In this document: piece after piece, positions 25,150 to 35,419 of the stretch
Layout: each line of letters begins with the position of its first letter
Position numbering within the stretch: the stretch's first letter is position 1
Origin: Salvator merianae
Taxonomy: Eukaryota; Chordata; Lepidosauria; Squamata; Teiidae
Assembly: GCA_003586115.2 (NCBI GenBank)
Contig: QVOM02000116.1
Span: forward strand, 30,357,062 to 30,421,061
DNA: 64,000 nucleotides
Reading direction: 5' to 3'
Notes under the pieces: generated by a model
Database searches by the model: none
What the model saw: the letters and a program-made list of their open reading frames with translations, nothing else
What the model was told of the DNA's origin: nothing
Position numbers and translations under genes: made by a program

Positions 25150-25330
25150 TATTCAATGGCCCTGTTTCTTTGGATGCAACAAATGACCCACTTATGTCCA
25201 CATTTCCTGTGTTTGAAGAAACAGTCCCACACAGAAACATTGCAGCTGGGGAACAAAAGTTCTCCATCTGCAATGTTCACATGTCTGGGAGCAGTGGGAG
25301 ATGTGCAAACAGCAGGTTATTTTCTTAGCA
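25150..25330. mobile_element. Family-J MITE-like copy
   Basis: tttcctgtgtttgaagaaacagtccc, cattgcagctggggaacaaaagttctcc and gggagcagtgggagatgtgcaaacagcag align block by block with 58092-58206. No protein encoded. Confidence 0.55.
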
Positions 25331-25554
25331 CTCTTCATAATGTGCTTCAGGAAGGACTCTACTTTCATAGCACTCTTCTCACATACTTCTGCAGTTATGT
25401 GGATCCTGCCTCAAACTACATGCATACCTGTGCGCCTCACTTCTTGAGCTTATTCATAGTTGCCTGTTTCATGTGGAAGATTGTGCCACAGGAAGCATGG
25501 ACTGGGCTAAGGTGCCGAAAATGGCAGCTTAGTCTGGTGTAATTGTAGACCTCA

Positions 25555-25880
25555 ATGTTGAGGCCTGCAACTGGACTGGGGCTAGTATACCATATTACAG
25601 AGGCATGAAGATGGCATGCTCCTGTGGTCTGGTATGCTACAGGGGACCCTTTTCTGCATCACTCCAGGAAGCACCACCAGAAATTGGACCAGAATCTCTG
25701 AAGGCTGGGAAATTTCATTCCTGGCCTTTGGATCCTTACTGCTGTTTCTGAGGGCTCCCCAGAATAGGCCAGAGCATCCAAATGTGGACAGCCCTGTCCT
25801 GCTCCAGAGGCAACCATACCAGTTTGTTCCGGGATGGAGTGCCCATCCTGCCCTGGAACAATGGCTGTAAGTATTGAAAG
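25555..25880. mobile_element. Family-H MITE-like copy
   Basis: Shares acccttttctgcatcactccaggaagcaccaccagaa and the interior gtggacagccctgtcctgctcca with 1-376. The interior aaatttcattcctggcctttggatcctta also matches 54566-54592 (gaaatttcattcctgccttcagaccct) in the element at 53857-54778. Confidence 0.55.
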
Positions 25881-26671
25881 GGTCTTGAGCAGTTCAGAAA
25901 GAACAATGGGATATACAGACAAAAATAAGTAAAATAAACAGAAGCACCTGTTACCTCAGTATGCTTCTGACAATAAAGAAGTGAACTTGAGCAATGCCAG
26001 AACGATATACTGATGAAAACCATGTGGAAACTATTGTAAGTTTCTCCTCACAAAAGTTATGGAACAAAAGCATCAAATATAAAGAAATCAAATGCTATTA
26101 AAAGACTAAATTGAACAATGCTGGCATAGAAGAAATTCAGTTTATGCATGGGATGCATATGAAGCACCAGTAAGTTAATTCTACCTAATGAGGCTCCAGA
26201 ATTCAACCTGGTTCTGTTCAAATATGCAGGCTGTTTTTCATGTTTGACCTCCCACTGAAACTGGATATGCGTCTTTGCTACAGCTTCAGGCAACACCCTG
26301 AACCTTTCCATGAGTGAACCAATCATGTTCCTTGTCCTAAATATGCACAAACTCTTCAAGCAGTTCCAGACAGACAAATGTTCATTTATACATGTTTTTC
26401 AATCTGTGCACTATGTAATAAGAGTAGGGAGGAGAAGAAGGAAAAGAAGCAATTAGTGGAGAGGATAAGAAACAATTAGTGACAGTTATTTTAAACACTT
26501 TCCCCTAAGTTGTCTCAGATGGCAAAGAGAGAAACACTGGAAAGAAAATAAGCTTGTGTGTGCTGGAAAGGAGGAAGGTATTTCATTTGGGGAAGAATGG
26601 AACCACATGGCACTAATTGTTTCATCACTTCCTGATGGTCAGGTGGTGCATTCCAGTGCTTATAAACTGCC

Positions 26672-27222
26672 CTTGGAGATAGTTCAGAAGCTGTAGTTGG
26701 TGCAGAAAGCAGCACTGAGACTGCTGACTGGAACTGGTGGCCAGACACACATCATGATGGTTCTAAAAGAACTGACTGCCAGTTGGCTACCAAGCCCAAT
26801 TCAAGGTTTTAACATTAATATATATGTTCCTCTAAATGGCTTGGACCCAAAAATATCTAAAGGAATGCCTCCTCCCATAGAACTACCCATGCCCTAAGAT
26901 GTGTTGAGGAGGCCCTCTTGGCTGTGCCATCACCCTCGGCAGTTAAAAGGGTGGGGCTTCTCAGCGATAGTCCTCAGACTGTGGAACAGACTTCCCTTTG
27001 AGTAGTGTCAGGCACTTTCAGTGTATGCATTTAGATTTCTGGTGAAGTGACATTTTACCCTACCTTTGGCTGAAGAAATAGTTTTCCTGCTCCTTTTAGG
27101 CATTGCTATTTTAATCACTTCATTTCTTGTTTTTTCTCGTTGGTTTTAAAGCAACAGACTCTGAGGTCTCTGGGTAAAGGGTGGGATGGAAAAACAAACA
27201 AACGAACAAACAACTGGACTGC
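26672..27222 (+). mobile_element. L2-clade LINE 3' fragment
   Basis: The plus strand holds the decayed pol C-terminus: LVQKAALRLLTGTGGQTHI (equivalent to VVQNAAARAISGLPRYASV in the 33-kb element), then TASWLPSPIQ for HWLPVSLRTQ, LNGLDPKIS for LHGLGPGYL, GFSAIVLRLWNRLPFE for AFSVAAPTLWNQLPLE, and AFRFLVK. It then runs through a 3' untranslated region to GGTAAAGGGTGGGATGG and an (AAAC)n-type tail at about 27196-27221. Several stops make it non-functional. Confidence 0.7.
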
Positions 27223-27234
27223 TCCTGGTAAGCA

Positions 27235-27470
27235 GGATTCACACCTACTTCTGGATGAGAACACTGTGCGGCATGGCATGGTGCAGTGCATCACTGGCTG
27301 TGTAGTCATGTGCCACATTCTTGGTTGCCATGGCAGTGGTTGGACATTTTCCCAGTTGCTGTCATGGTGGGCAGCCAGCATTCACACTGCAAATATTGGA
27401 TGCCCATTTCTGGGATGTTCCAACCCTCACAGTATGAATGGCCACCACAGATGGAACAGTATGAAGGGCT
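27235..27470 (-). mobile_element. MITE-like repeat (family Z), inverted relative to 34085-34430
   Basis: 27312-27339 (gccacattcttggttgcc then atggcagtgg) is the reverse complement, with a single C/T difference in the core, of 34192-34218. cagccagcattcacactg (27371-27390 region) is the reverse of cagtgtgaatgctgg at 34141. Two copies in opposite orientation define the family; termini are uncertain. Confidence 0.55.
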
Positions 27471-27471
27471 G

Positions 27472-27513
27472 TTCCATCTTGGAATGTTTAATTGTGAACA
27501 TTCCAAGATGGAA
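27472..27513. repeat. Perfect 17-bp-arm hairpin
   Basis: TTCCATCTTGGAATGTT at 27472-27488, loop taattgtg, AACATTCCAAGATGGAA at 27497-27513; every arm base pairs. It lies at the edge of the family-Z copy and may be its terminal structure. Confidence 0.9.
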
Positions 27514-27524
27514 AAAGCAAAAGC

Positions 27525-28050
27525 ACCATAGATCTTCAATTTTAAATGGGTGGCAACCCACCTTTGATTGACCAGTTGGGTCAGCTTTTCAACTACATCG
27601 TAAGAGCTCCTCCTACTCTTAACAGCATCCAATCCTCAAAAGGTAGAGTTCTGAATGTTCCTCTCAAGTACACAATTGGCAGCAACATTTTGTTGCAGGG
27701 CCTTTATATTTAAACAGTAAGTTTTAACAGGAAGATCTGTAAAAATCTGGGCACTTTTTCAATAAATGGAAAAGAACATACGCGCTGGGTCTCGTGCTCA
27801 ACCCAGAGAGGCAAGACAGTGCCTAAACTTGGTTCCTTATGTCTTTAGAAGTAGTGCTTCAGCTACTGAAATAACCTTTTCATGCAGCTCGCAGGCAATA
27901 TATTTGCATCCACATAGCTTGCAGTCAGTATGTTTGGATCCCGTACGAACTGTTTCTTCCAGGGGAAGAACAGAAGTTCTAAATCAACGTTCCAGATTCT
28001 TCTATAACATTTAATTATTTATTTCATTCATGACTGAGATTATATTTCTC
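27525..28050. other. Unrecognised stretch
   Basis: No gene or repeat family recognised. Confidence 0.4.
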
Positions 28051-28059
28051 AGCTCTCAA

Positions 28060-28162
28060 AGAAAGGAAGGAAGAAAGAAATAAAAAAGAAAGAAAGAAGG
28101 AAGGAAGGAAGGAAGGAAGGAAGGAAGGAAGGAAGGAAGGAAGGAAGGAGGAAAGAAAGAAA
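28060..28162. repeat. (AAGG)n / (AAAG)n microsatellite
   Basis: Polypurine tract with a pure AAGG core from about 28097 to 28150. Pure purine on one strand over about 100 bases. Confidence 0.95.
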
Positions 28163-28494
28163 CTGTTTCCTGACATGTGCCATACATCGGGTCTAGCAGT
28201 AACACTTGATAGGAGAAGTTGTGAATCAGAATAATTTTTCAACATTTAAGTCCCTCGCTTATTCCTAAAGATCATTATGCGATTTAGTTTTTTAACAACT
28301 CAGTGGACAGCCAATCACATGCACAACAAAGGTAAACTGTTGTCCAAAGAAAAGCCCCCAGGGTTTGGAACAGTCTTCCTAGAGATACACCGGGCACCAA
28401 CACTGAACGTAGGGTTTCACCAGGCACCAACTGTAGATGTAGGGTTTCAGGGATAGTGTGGTTAAAGAGAGTGCAGTAAAATGCTGTATTTAAA

Positions 28495-28575
28495 ACCACA
28501 GCATAAGAATGCTCTGCTGGATCAGGCCAGTGGTCCATCTGGTTTAGTAGCTTTTTCTCACATTGCCAAGCACGG
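28495..28575 (-). mobile_element. CR1-like 3' end fragment
   Basis: agcataagaatgctctgctggatcaggccagtggtccatctgg is the antisense CR1 3' region, also seen at 18262 and 44950. Only the last 80 bases or so remain. Confidence 0.6.
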
Positions 28576-28599
28576 AATGAGGATCCGAATAATTTTGCA

Positions 28600-29540
28600 T
28601 AGCCCAACTGGGGAATGTTCTGAGGACTCTACTGAGGTGGAAGTTGTATCAATAAAGTATTTATTCATATTTGGCTCAAAAGGGTGAACTGATTCATGCT
28701 GAATCACTACAGATGTTGCAATATTGCTTCAATCTCCAGTTGTGCTTCTACTCCAGTTTTTGAGAAAGAATAGAGTCAAAATAATAATAAAAATAACATT
28801 GGTGGATAATGGTGGGGGAAATGCATGTTAGGGAGTCTGAAGGACGAGTGGAATTGGAAAATATTGTTCAGTAGTCCAGAAGCAAGGAGGGTGAGGAAGG
28901 GCCAGAAAGTGCAATTCACCCCCTGTAGTTCAATTTGTAAAATTTGATGGATCTAGAGAGGAATTTGCTGTCCAGTAAATTGGCACCTAACGGATGCCAC
29001 AAACAAGAATGCATTAGATGGCATCTTGAACTGCCGTGTACTGGAGTCTAAAAGCTATTACAATGTAGCTGCTAGACTTAAAGTGAAATGAAAGTAATAA
29101 TACAGCCTCTGTGTGAGTTGTGGCCAGAAAATGCTTATTTTATTTTATTTTGCTTTGCGATTTCTTTAGGTTTTGTTGCAGAGCTTCTCACACCAGTAAA
29201 ACCCAGGAAGGTATCAAAATTAAATTTTCTGCTTCTAGTTTAATAGTTATTCTCGTCAGCAGTAACTCACTGAAACTGTTATAAAACTTTGGCTGCCTCC
29301 ATACCTTGGTGGCAGCAAGTGCTTCAAAGTAGAACTGCTTGCTCTTGGTTCAGTGGCAGAGCACATGATTTCTGCATGCCCTGTACCTTGGCTCTCGCCC
29401 TCTTTGAAGCTGACAGCTCTGGAGCTGAGCGGTCAGGTCTGAATGTGAAGGGCCTTCATTGCACCAGAAAAGGCAGCCCGGGTTGGTGTTTTCTTTCTTT
29501 CCCCACCCTCCAGGTATCTCTAAAATATATTTGGAGTCTT
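28600..29540. other. Unrecognised stretch
   Basis: No gene or repeat family recognised. Confidence 0.4.
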
Positions 29541-29542
29541 GG

Positions 29543-30075
29543 GGCCTTTCTGCACCTATGGGTGTTACACACCAGCAAGTGCACTAATGACCTCCCTTCT
29601 GCATGCTGGTCTGGAAAATGGAAGGGCCCCCTGCCATGAGCCACTCCATCTGTGCAGGATGGAGCGTGATTCAGATCAAGAGGTTCTTGTTCTGGATTGC
29701 TGGCGAACATTAATATCAAAGTCTACCGGTGTACTAGCACGCCTTAAGTCAGAACATAGAGGTGTGCAGAAGGTTCATTCCTCCAGGTTTTGTTTACTAA
29801 GGGACCCATTTTGGAAGCACATCTGATTACTCTGCTGAAATGGGACCCCCAGAGGCTCTGAGACCATGAGGTTTTGCACTTGGACATTAGAGTTTGTGCA
29901 GGCCAGCTTTGAAGCTAGTGTGAGTTTCAAGGCAGGCTCAGGGGCTGAGCTGGAATAGGCTGTCACTGTACAGAAGACGTTCTTCCAGCCCAGAATGATC
30001 CGTCACAGCCTTGGGACAGATCGTTCTGTTCCTGCCCTACCATTCCTGAACAGAGGAGATAGATGCAGAAAGGCC
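29543..30075. mobile_element. Family-H MITE-like element, best-preserved copy
   Basis: Left end ggcctttctgcacctatggg and right end ctagatgcagaaaggcc-type (gatgcagaaaggcc) are inverted repeats, enclosing about 530 bp. Flanking cttgg occurs on both sides (29537-29542 region and 30076-30080), a possible 5-bp target duplication, but too short to be sure. Interior motifs shared with other copies include caccagcaagtgcacta, cttctgcatgctgg and gtgcaggatggagcgtg. No transposase; the frames here are spurious. Confidence 0.6.
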
Positions 30076-30242
30076 CTTGGTGTGAGCCTTATGCTATGAG
30101 CTTGAAGGCACTTGTCCTGACGTTCTTAGGGTGGGACTCAGATACTTTCACTTCAGACCCTTGAATTTCTCCCAGTATGATGACTAGTATGTCAAATCAT
30201 ACTAGCTGCTTCAAGCAACTACAGGAGGCTCTGGCTGCCCAG

Positions 30243-33200
30243 GAGGAGGCCGTGGAGTGGGTGTGGGAGGAAGAGTTTTTTAATGAGGGTGTTTTTTTTT
30301 TTGGCGGGGGGGAGGGATTTGAGGGTGCTGGGATATTAAGGGGTTGGATAGCTTGTTTGGTTGGGTGTGTTTGGATTAGATGTGGAGTGTGGGTGGTGAG
30401 TGTGTGGGGAGTGGAGAGACCGGCCTGCTGAGGGAGGATGGGGCCGGGGGATGGGGAGGGGCAATCTCTGGGATGGTAGAGGGTCGGAACATACTGGTTT
30501 TGCTGGGGAGAGGCAGATATGGCGNGGAGCCGGGGGGTAGGCCACACTCGGGGAATGAGGGCTCGCTGCTTAAAAGCGGTTCCCCGTTCTAGCCCCTCAG
30601 AATCAGAATCGCCTAGGGGCTCAACCCGTGGTACTGGTGATAGGCAATGTCCGGGCCCTGAGCTCCGGCTGCTGCTGCTTAATGCCAGGTCAGTGAATAA
30701 TAAAGCTCCCCTTGTTCGGGACCTGCTTTTGGACGAGGTGGCTGACCTGGCATGTGTGATTGAAACCTGGCTAGGCCCTGAGGGAGGTGTTCCTCTCTCG
30801 GAAATCTGCCCAGCCGGGTGTCCGGTGTGGCACCAGCTGCGACCCCAGGGAAGGGGTGGCGGAGTGGCGATTATTGCCCGGAAGACGCTTAGCCTGCGCA
30901 GGCTCGCTGCTCCCGAGATTGCGGGTTGTGAGTTCCTCTTTGTGAAGTTGGACCTAGAGGTTCAGGTGGGCTTGTTGCTCGCGTACCTGCCTCCCAACTA
31001 CGTGTCGACTGCCCTGCCTGCGCTACTTGAGGAGGTGGCCGGGCTGGTCATTGAGTCTCCCAGACTTATAGTCTTGGGGGACTTTAATGTGCCATCACTC
31101 GGCGAATCCTCGGGGTTGGCGCAGGAGTTCATGGCTTCCATGGCAACCATGGACCTGACCCAGGTAGTTCAGGGCCCGACTCACGAGAAGGGACACACAC
31201 CCGACATGGTATTCCTCTCGGGACAGTTGAGTAATGAGCTGATTTTAAGGGGCTTAGATATTGTGCCCTTGTCATGGTCAGATCATTCTCTGCTACGGCT
31301 TGACTTCAGGGTGCCAATCCTTCACCGTAGGGAGGCGGAACCGATTAGGTGGTTCCGCCCCAGACGCCTAATGGACCCAATGGGCTTTCAAAGGGCACTT
31401 GGGGAAGTACCGGACTCGCTTATACACAATTCGGCGGAGTCCCAGGCAATGGCCTGGAATATGGCCACGAAGGGGGCTCTTGATCGGATTGCGCCTATGC
31501 GACCTCTCTGTGGTAGTAGACCCAGAAGTCTCCTTGGTTCACCGAGGAACTCAGGGGGATGAAACGCCAGAAGAGACGTCTAGAGAGCCGTTGGAGGGCC
31601 AGTAAATCCGAGTCTGACCGAACACAACTAAGTTCTTATATTAAGACTTATCTTGTGGCGATCAAGGTGGCAAGATCGGCGTATCTTTCCACAGTGATTG
31701 CGTCTGCGGAATCTTGCCCAGCCGCCCTGTTTAGGGTGACTCGCTCCCTCCTTGGTATGTGTGTGGGGGGAGAACCCATGCAGGGTAGTGCTGAGGATTT
31801 TAATAAATTTTTCTCAGATAAAGTCGCTCAGATTCGGGCAGACCTGGACTCTGACTGGGAAGCAGTGTCGACTGAAAATGATTCAGTCGAGGTGACTGGG
31901 TCACGGCTTTGTCCAGTTATATGGGAAGAGTTTGAACCGGTGATGCCTGATGAAGTGGACAAGGCCATGGGAGTGTGAGCTCCGCCACCTGTTTATTGGA
32001 TCCATGTCCCTCCTGGCTGGTTTCAACCAGCAGGGAAGTGACACGGGGCTGGGTCCAGGCGATTGTAAATGCTTCTTTGAGGGAGGGGTCATTTCCAGCT
32101 CCCTACAAGGAGGCGATTGTGCGCCCCCTCCTCAAGAAGCCTTCCCTGGACCCAACTGTTTTAAACAACTATCGTCCTGTCTCCAACCTCCCCTTTATAG
32201 GGAAAGTTGTCGAGAAGGTGGTGGCGTTCCAGCTCCAGCGGTCCTTGGATGAAGCCGATTACCTAGGCCCGTGGCAGTCTGGTTTCAGGCCCGGCTACAG
32301 CACTGAGACTGCCTTGGTCGCACTGATAGATGATTTCTGGCGGGCTCGGGATAGGGGTTATTCCTCTATCCTGGTGCTTCTTGACCTCTTGGCGGCTTTC
32401 GATACCATCGACCATGGTATCCTTCTACGCCGGCTGGAGGGGTTGGGAGTGGAAGCCACCGTTTTACGGTGGTTTTCCTCCTACCTGTCTGGTCGGTTGC
32501 AGTCGGTGTTAGTAGGGAGGCAGAGGTCTGCCCCTAGGCCCCTCATTTGTGGGGTGCCTCAGGGGTCTGTCCTCTCCCCCCTGCTATTCAACATTTACAT
32601 GAAACCGCTGGGTGAGATCATCCGTAGTTATGGGGTGAGTTACCATCAATACGCTGATGATACTCAGCTGTACATTTCCACCCCGCACCAATTCAGTGAA
32701 GCGGTCGATGTAATGTGCCAGTGTCTGGAGGCTGTCAGGGTCTGGATGGGCGTCAACAGGCTTAGACTCAACCCTGACAAGACGGAATGGCTGTGGGTGT
32801 TACCTCCCAAGGACTCGGCCATCTGTCCATCCATTACTTTGGGGGGGGGGATTGTTGACCTCCTCAGAGAAGGTCCGTAACCTGGGTGTGCTCCTTGATC
32901 CGCAGCTGACTTTGGAACATCATCTGTCTGCTGTGGCGAGGGGAGCATTTGCCCAGGTTCGGTTAGTCCATCAGTTACGGCCTTATTTGGATAGGGAGTC
33001 CCTCCTTATAGTTGCTCATGCCCTCATCACCTCGAGGATCGACTACTGCAATGCTCTCTACATGGGGCTACCTTTGAAGAGTGTCCGGAGACTGCAGGTA
33101 GTCCAAAATGCAGCCGCGCGAGCTATCTCTGGCTTGCCTAGATATGCCAGTGTCTCTCCAACACTCCGCGAGCTGCATTGGCTGCCGGTTAGTCTCCGTA

Positions 33201-33760
33201 CCCAATTCAAAGTGTTGGTTGTTACCTATAAAGCCCTACATGGCTTAGGACCAGGTTACTTACGGGACCGTCTCCTGCCTCATGTATCCCAGCGGCCGGT
33301 CAGGAGCCACAGAGTTGGCCTTCTCCAGGTCCCGTCAGCCAATCAATGTCGGCTGGCGGGCCCCAGGGGAAGGGCCTTCTCTGTGGCAGCTCCGACCCTG
33401 TGGAACCAGCTTCCCCTAGAGATCCGTACTGCCCCTACTCTCCTGGCCTTTCGGAAGATTTTAAAAACACACCTTTGCCGGCAGGCCTGGGCTCACGGAA
33501 TTTGATGCTCCACTTGATTGGTAGGATGACTGTGTAGTGTGAATGTTAGTTAGGAATGTATGCTAGGTTTGGGGTTTTAGATAGATTTTAAATTGTAATT
33601 TTAGATGGTTGCTAATTGCAATTTTAGATGGGTTTTTAAATTGGACAGAGATTGGATTATTTTATCATTATCATGTATATTTATATGTTGTAAGCCGCCC
33701 TGAGTCTTCGGAGAGGGGCGGCATATAAATCCAATTAATAAATAAAATTAATAAATAAAA
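30243..33760 (+). mobile_element. Near-full-length L2-clade non-LTR retrotransposon
   Basis: About 3.5 kb. A G-rich 5' region (30243-30518, start approximate) leads into a single pol with an apurinic-type endonuclease followed by reverse transcriptase, then a 3' untranslated region ending in gccgccctgagtcttcgg, agaggggcggcatataaa and a repeated taataaataaaat tail. The endonuclease-RT order, RT motifs and L2-style tail fit the L2 clade. I see no clear target duplication, which is common for L2. GC content and CpG retention are clearly higher than in the flanking DNA, which suggests a relatively young copy. An N at 30525 marks an assembly ambiguity within it. Confidence 0.85.
30519..33505 (+). 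pseudogene. L2 pol: endonuclease and reverse transcriptase, three frame breaks
   Basis: Read in pieces 30519-31562, 31559-31978, 31975-32880 and 32852-33505. Endonuclease motifs: LLLLNARSVNNK (about residue 51), VIETWL, RGGGVAII, VLGDFNVPS and LSWSDHSLLRLDF. RT motifs: FIGKVVEKVV, QSGFRPGYSTETAL, LLDLLAAFDTIDHG, GVPQGSVLSPLLFNIYM and the catalytic YADDTQLY. C-terminal L2 motifs: VRNLGVLLDPQLT, LITSRIDYCNALY, RELHWLPVSLRTQFKVL and LWNQLPLEIRT. Breaks fall near 31527 (the expected SPWFTEELRGMKR resumes in another frame), near 31970, and at or just after a run of ten G at 32841-32850. All recognisable catalytic boxes survive, but the protein could not be made as a whole from this sequence. Confidence 0.85.
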
Positions 33761-33925
33761 TCAGAACTCATGAAACTTGGAGGAGAGTGATGTGGCTTTC
33801 TTTTTTTTCTTTCAATGCTGCTTCATTGCTAACTTTGTTATATTCTTGTCTTTTGAAGTCTTTATTGTATTTTGTTGTTTGAATATTTCCTGGGATGTTT
33901 CTGAAGAGAACAGGATACAAAAACT

Positions 33926-33953
33926 GGAGGGAGGGAGGGAGGGAGGGAGGGAA
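33926..33953. repeat. (GGGA)n microsatellite
   Basis: About seven GGGA units; G-rich strand could form a quadruplex. Confidence 0.9.
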
Positions 33954-34084
33954 ATCACCCTTTATGCTTTTGTGAAATGATGAAAATATACACACCTGTA
34001 ATTTCAGTTGTTAAGCTGAAGGTCAGTGTTACTATATGGGTCCATAATCTTCTGTTTAGATAAGAATGTTCAAATTGTGCATGG

Positions 34085-34430
34085 CAACCATCCACACTGC
34101 AAGGGCTTAGAACAAACCAGCAGCAGGATACCAGCATTCTCAGTGTGAATGCTGGTGTTCTGCACCATGACAGTGGCTGGGAAACTCCTAGCCACTGCCG
34201 TGGCAACCAAGAATGCCACGCAACAGTGCAGCCACAGTAATGCCGAACTGCTTTGTGTTCGTATCTGGAACATGGTGGGGATGCAGAGGTCTGGGAGCAG
34301 TTCAGCTGCTCCTGGTAACAGCTGTGGAGCTGCTGAAATCTGCTCTCCATCACCAGGGCCTCTGCAATATGAGGAAACACTTCACTAGTGAGTGTCTTGA
34401 TGCTCACTAGTGTAAAGTGTGAACAGGCCC
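34085..34430 (+). mobile_element. MITE-like repeat (family Z)
   Basis: Partner of 27235-27470 in the opposite orientation. It ends near cactagtgagtgtcttgatg and ctcactagtgtaaagtgtg, followed by aacaggcc, a hAT-like style of end with a subterminal hairpin. Non-coding; overlapping frames occur on both strands. Confidence 0.55.
34383..34412. repeat. 10-bp-arm hairpin near MITE end
   Basis: CACTAGTGAG, loop tgtcttgatg, CTCACTAGTG. Loop core tcttgatg is the same as in the hairpin at 11686-11714. Confidence 0.85.
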
Positions 34431-34439
34431 TGTGACCCT

Positions 34440-35415
34440 TTAGATGTTCCTAAACTGCATTTCGGATTGGTTCCAATGGCTAGGAATGATGGGAGTTGTA
34501 GTTCAGAAATATCTGGAGAGCTTGTAGTTTGAGCTCTCCTAGGTTACATCCATGACTTATGACACCTGCATGGCTGAATCAAAGTTAATCAAATATAAAT
34601 ATGAGTATAAAATAGCTAGTAATTGCTATTTCTGTGACTAATGGCTTAAAATTGGTAAGTGTATGGTGGTTAGGAAAGGGTAAAAGACTTTCATACTATA
34701 ATTAGACTAATTAATAAGCATTATATAAAATATTTACACTGGAGTAAGAAATGCTGGCCTTTTATCTTGGGAATTTAACATTCTAGTTAGATGACTGTTT
34801 ATGCTACTCTTTTAAATTGTTTGCATACCAATACATTGTTCAAGAGAATAATGCAGAAAAAAGTATTTTATATGAAAATCTGTTTCCTTACACAAGATTT
34901 CATATATCCATGCTGCTGATATCATCAAAATCTTACCTCACTATTGGAAATTCTTTCATTAATTAAAATAAAGATGCATAACTCAGTAGGTTAACAGTTT
35001 TATGGATTCTTTTCTTTTTCTTCTCTCACTTTACATTTGGCTAATGTGATACTTTTGTGGGCAACAATTTCATGCCATTTTTTTCAGCACGCACTATTTC
35101 TGTTTGCAAACCTTGCACTTCAGAAATCATTATACTATTCATTTCTCTGCTTCTCAGGCTGTATTTTAAAATGGAAACATCAAATATTTTAATAGCCAAT
35201 GTTTCTATTTCTTTTAGAATGGCTTTTTATTATCAGCACATGTGTGTTCAAGAATGCATGGATATCCACTGTGTTTAAATAAAAAGCAGAAATTGAAATG
35301 AAAGAAGGAAGAATGCCTATATGTAAACTCTTTTTATGGCAGATAGTTGATAGAACTGCAAAAATATCGTACATCTTTAAATGCACAAGAAATAATGCAC
35401 TACCTAAGCCAGTTA
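34440..35415. other. Unrecognised AT-rich stretch
   Basis: No gene or repeat family recognised. Confidence 0.4.
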
Positions 35416-35419
35416 CAGT

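Noticed and set aside
27140..27571. 143-codon plus-strand frame
   Set aside because: It spans the L2 tail, a family-Z repeat and a palindrome, with competing frames on both strands.
28024..28245. Serine/proline-repeat frame
   Set aside because: It is the complement of the AAGG microsatellite.
30197..30592. Pro-rich minus-strand frames crossing the G-rich tract
   Set aside because: They are antisense to the L2 5' region and reflect its G-rich composition; one runs through the N at 30525.
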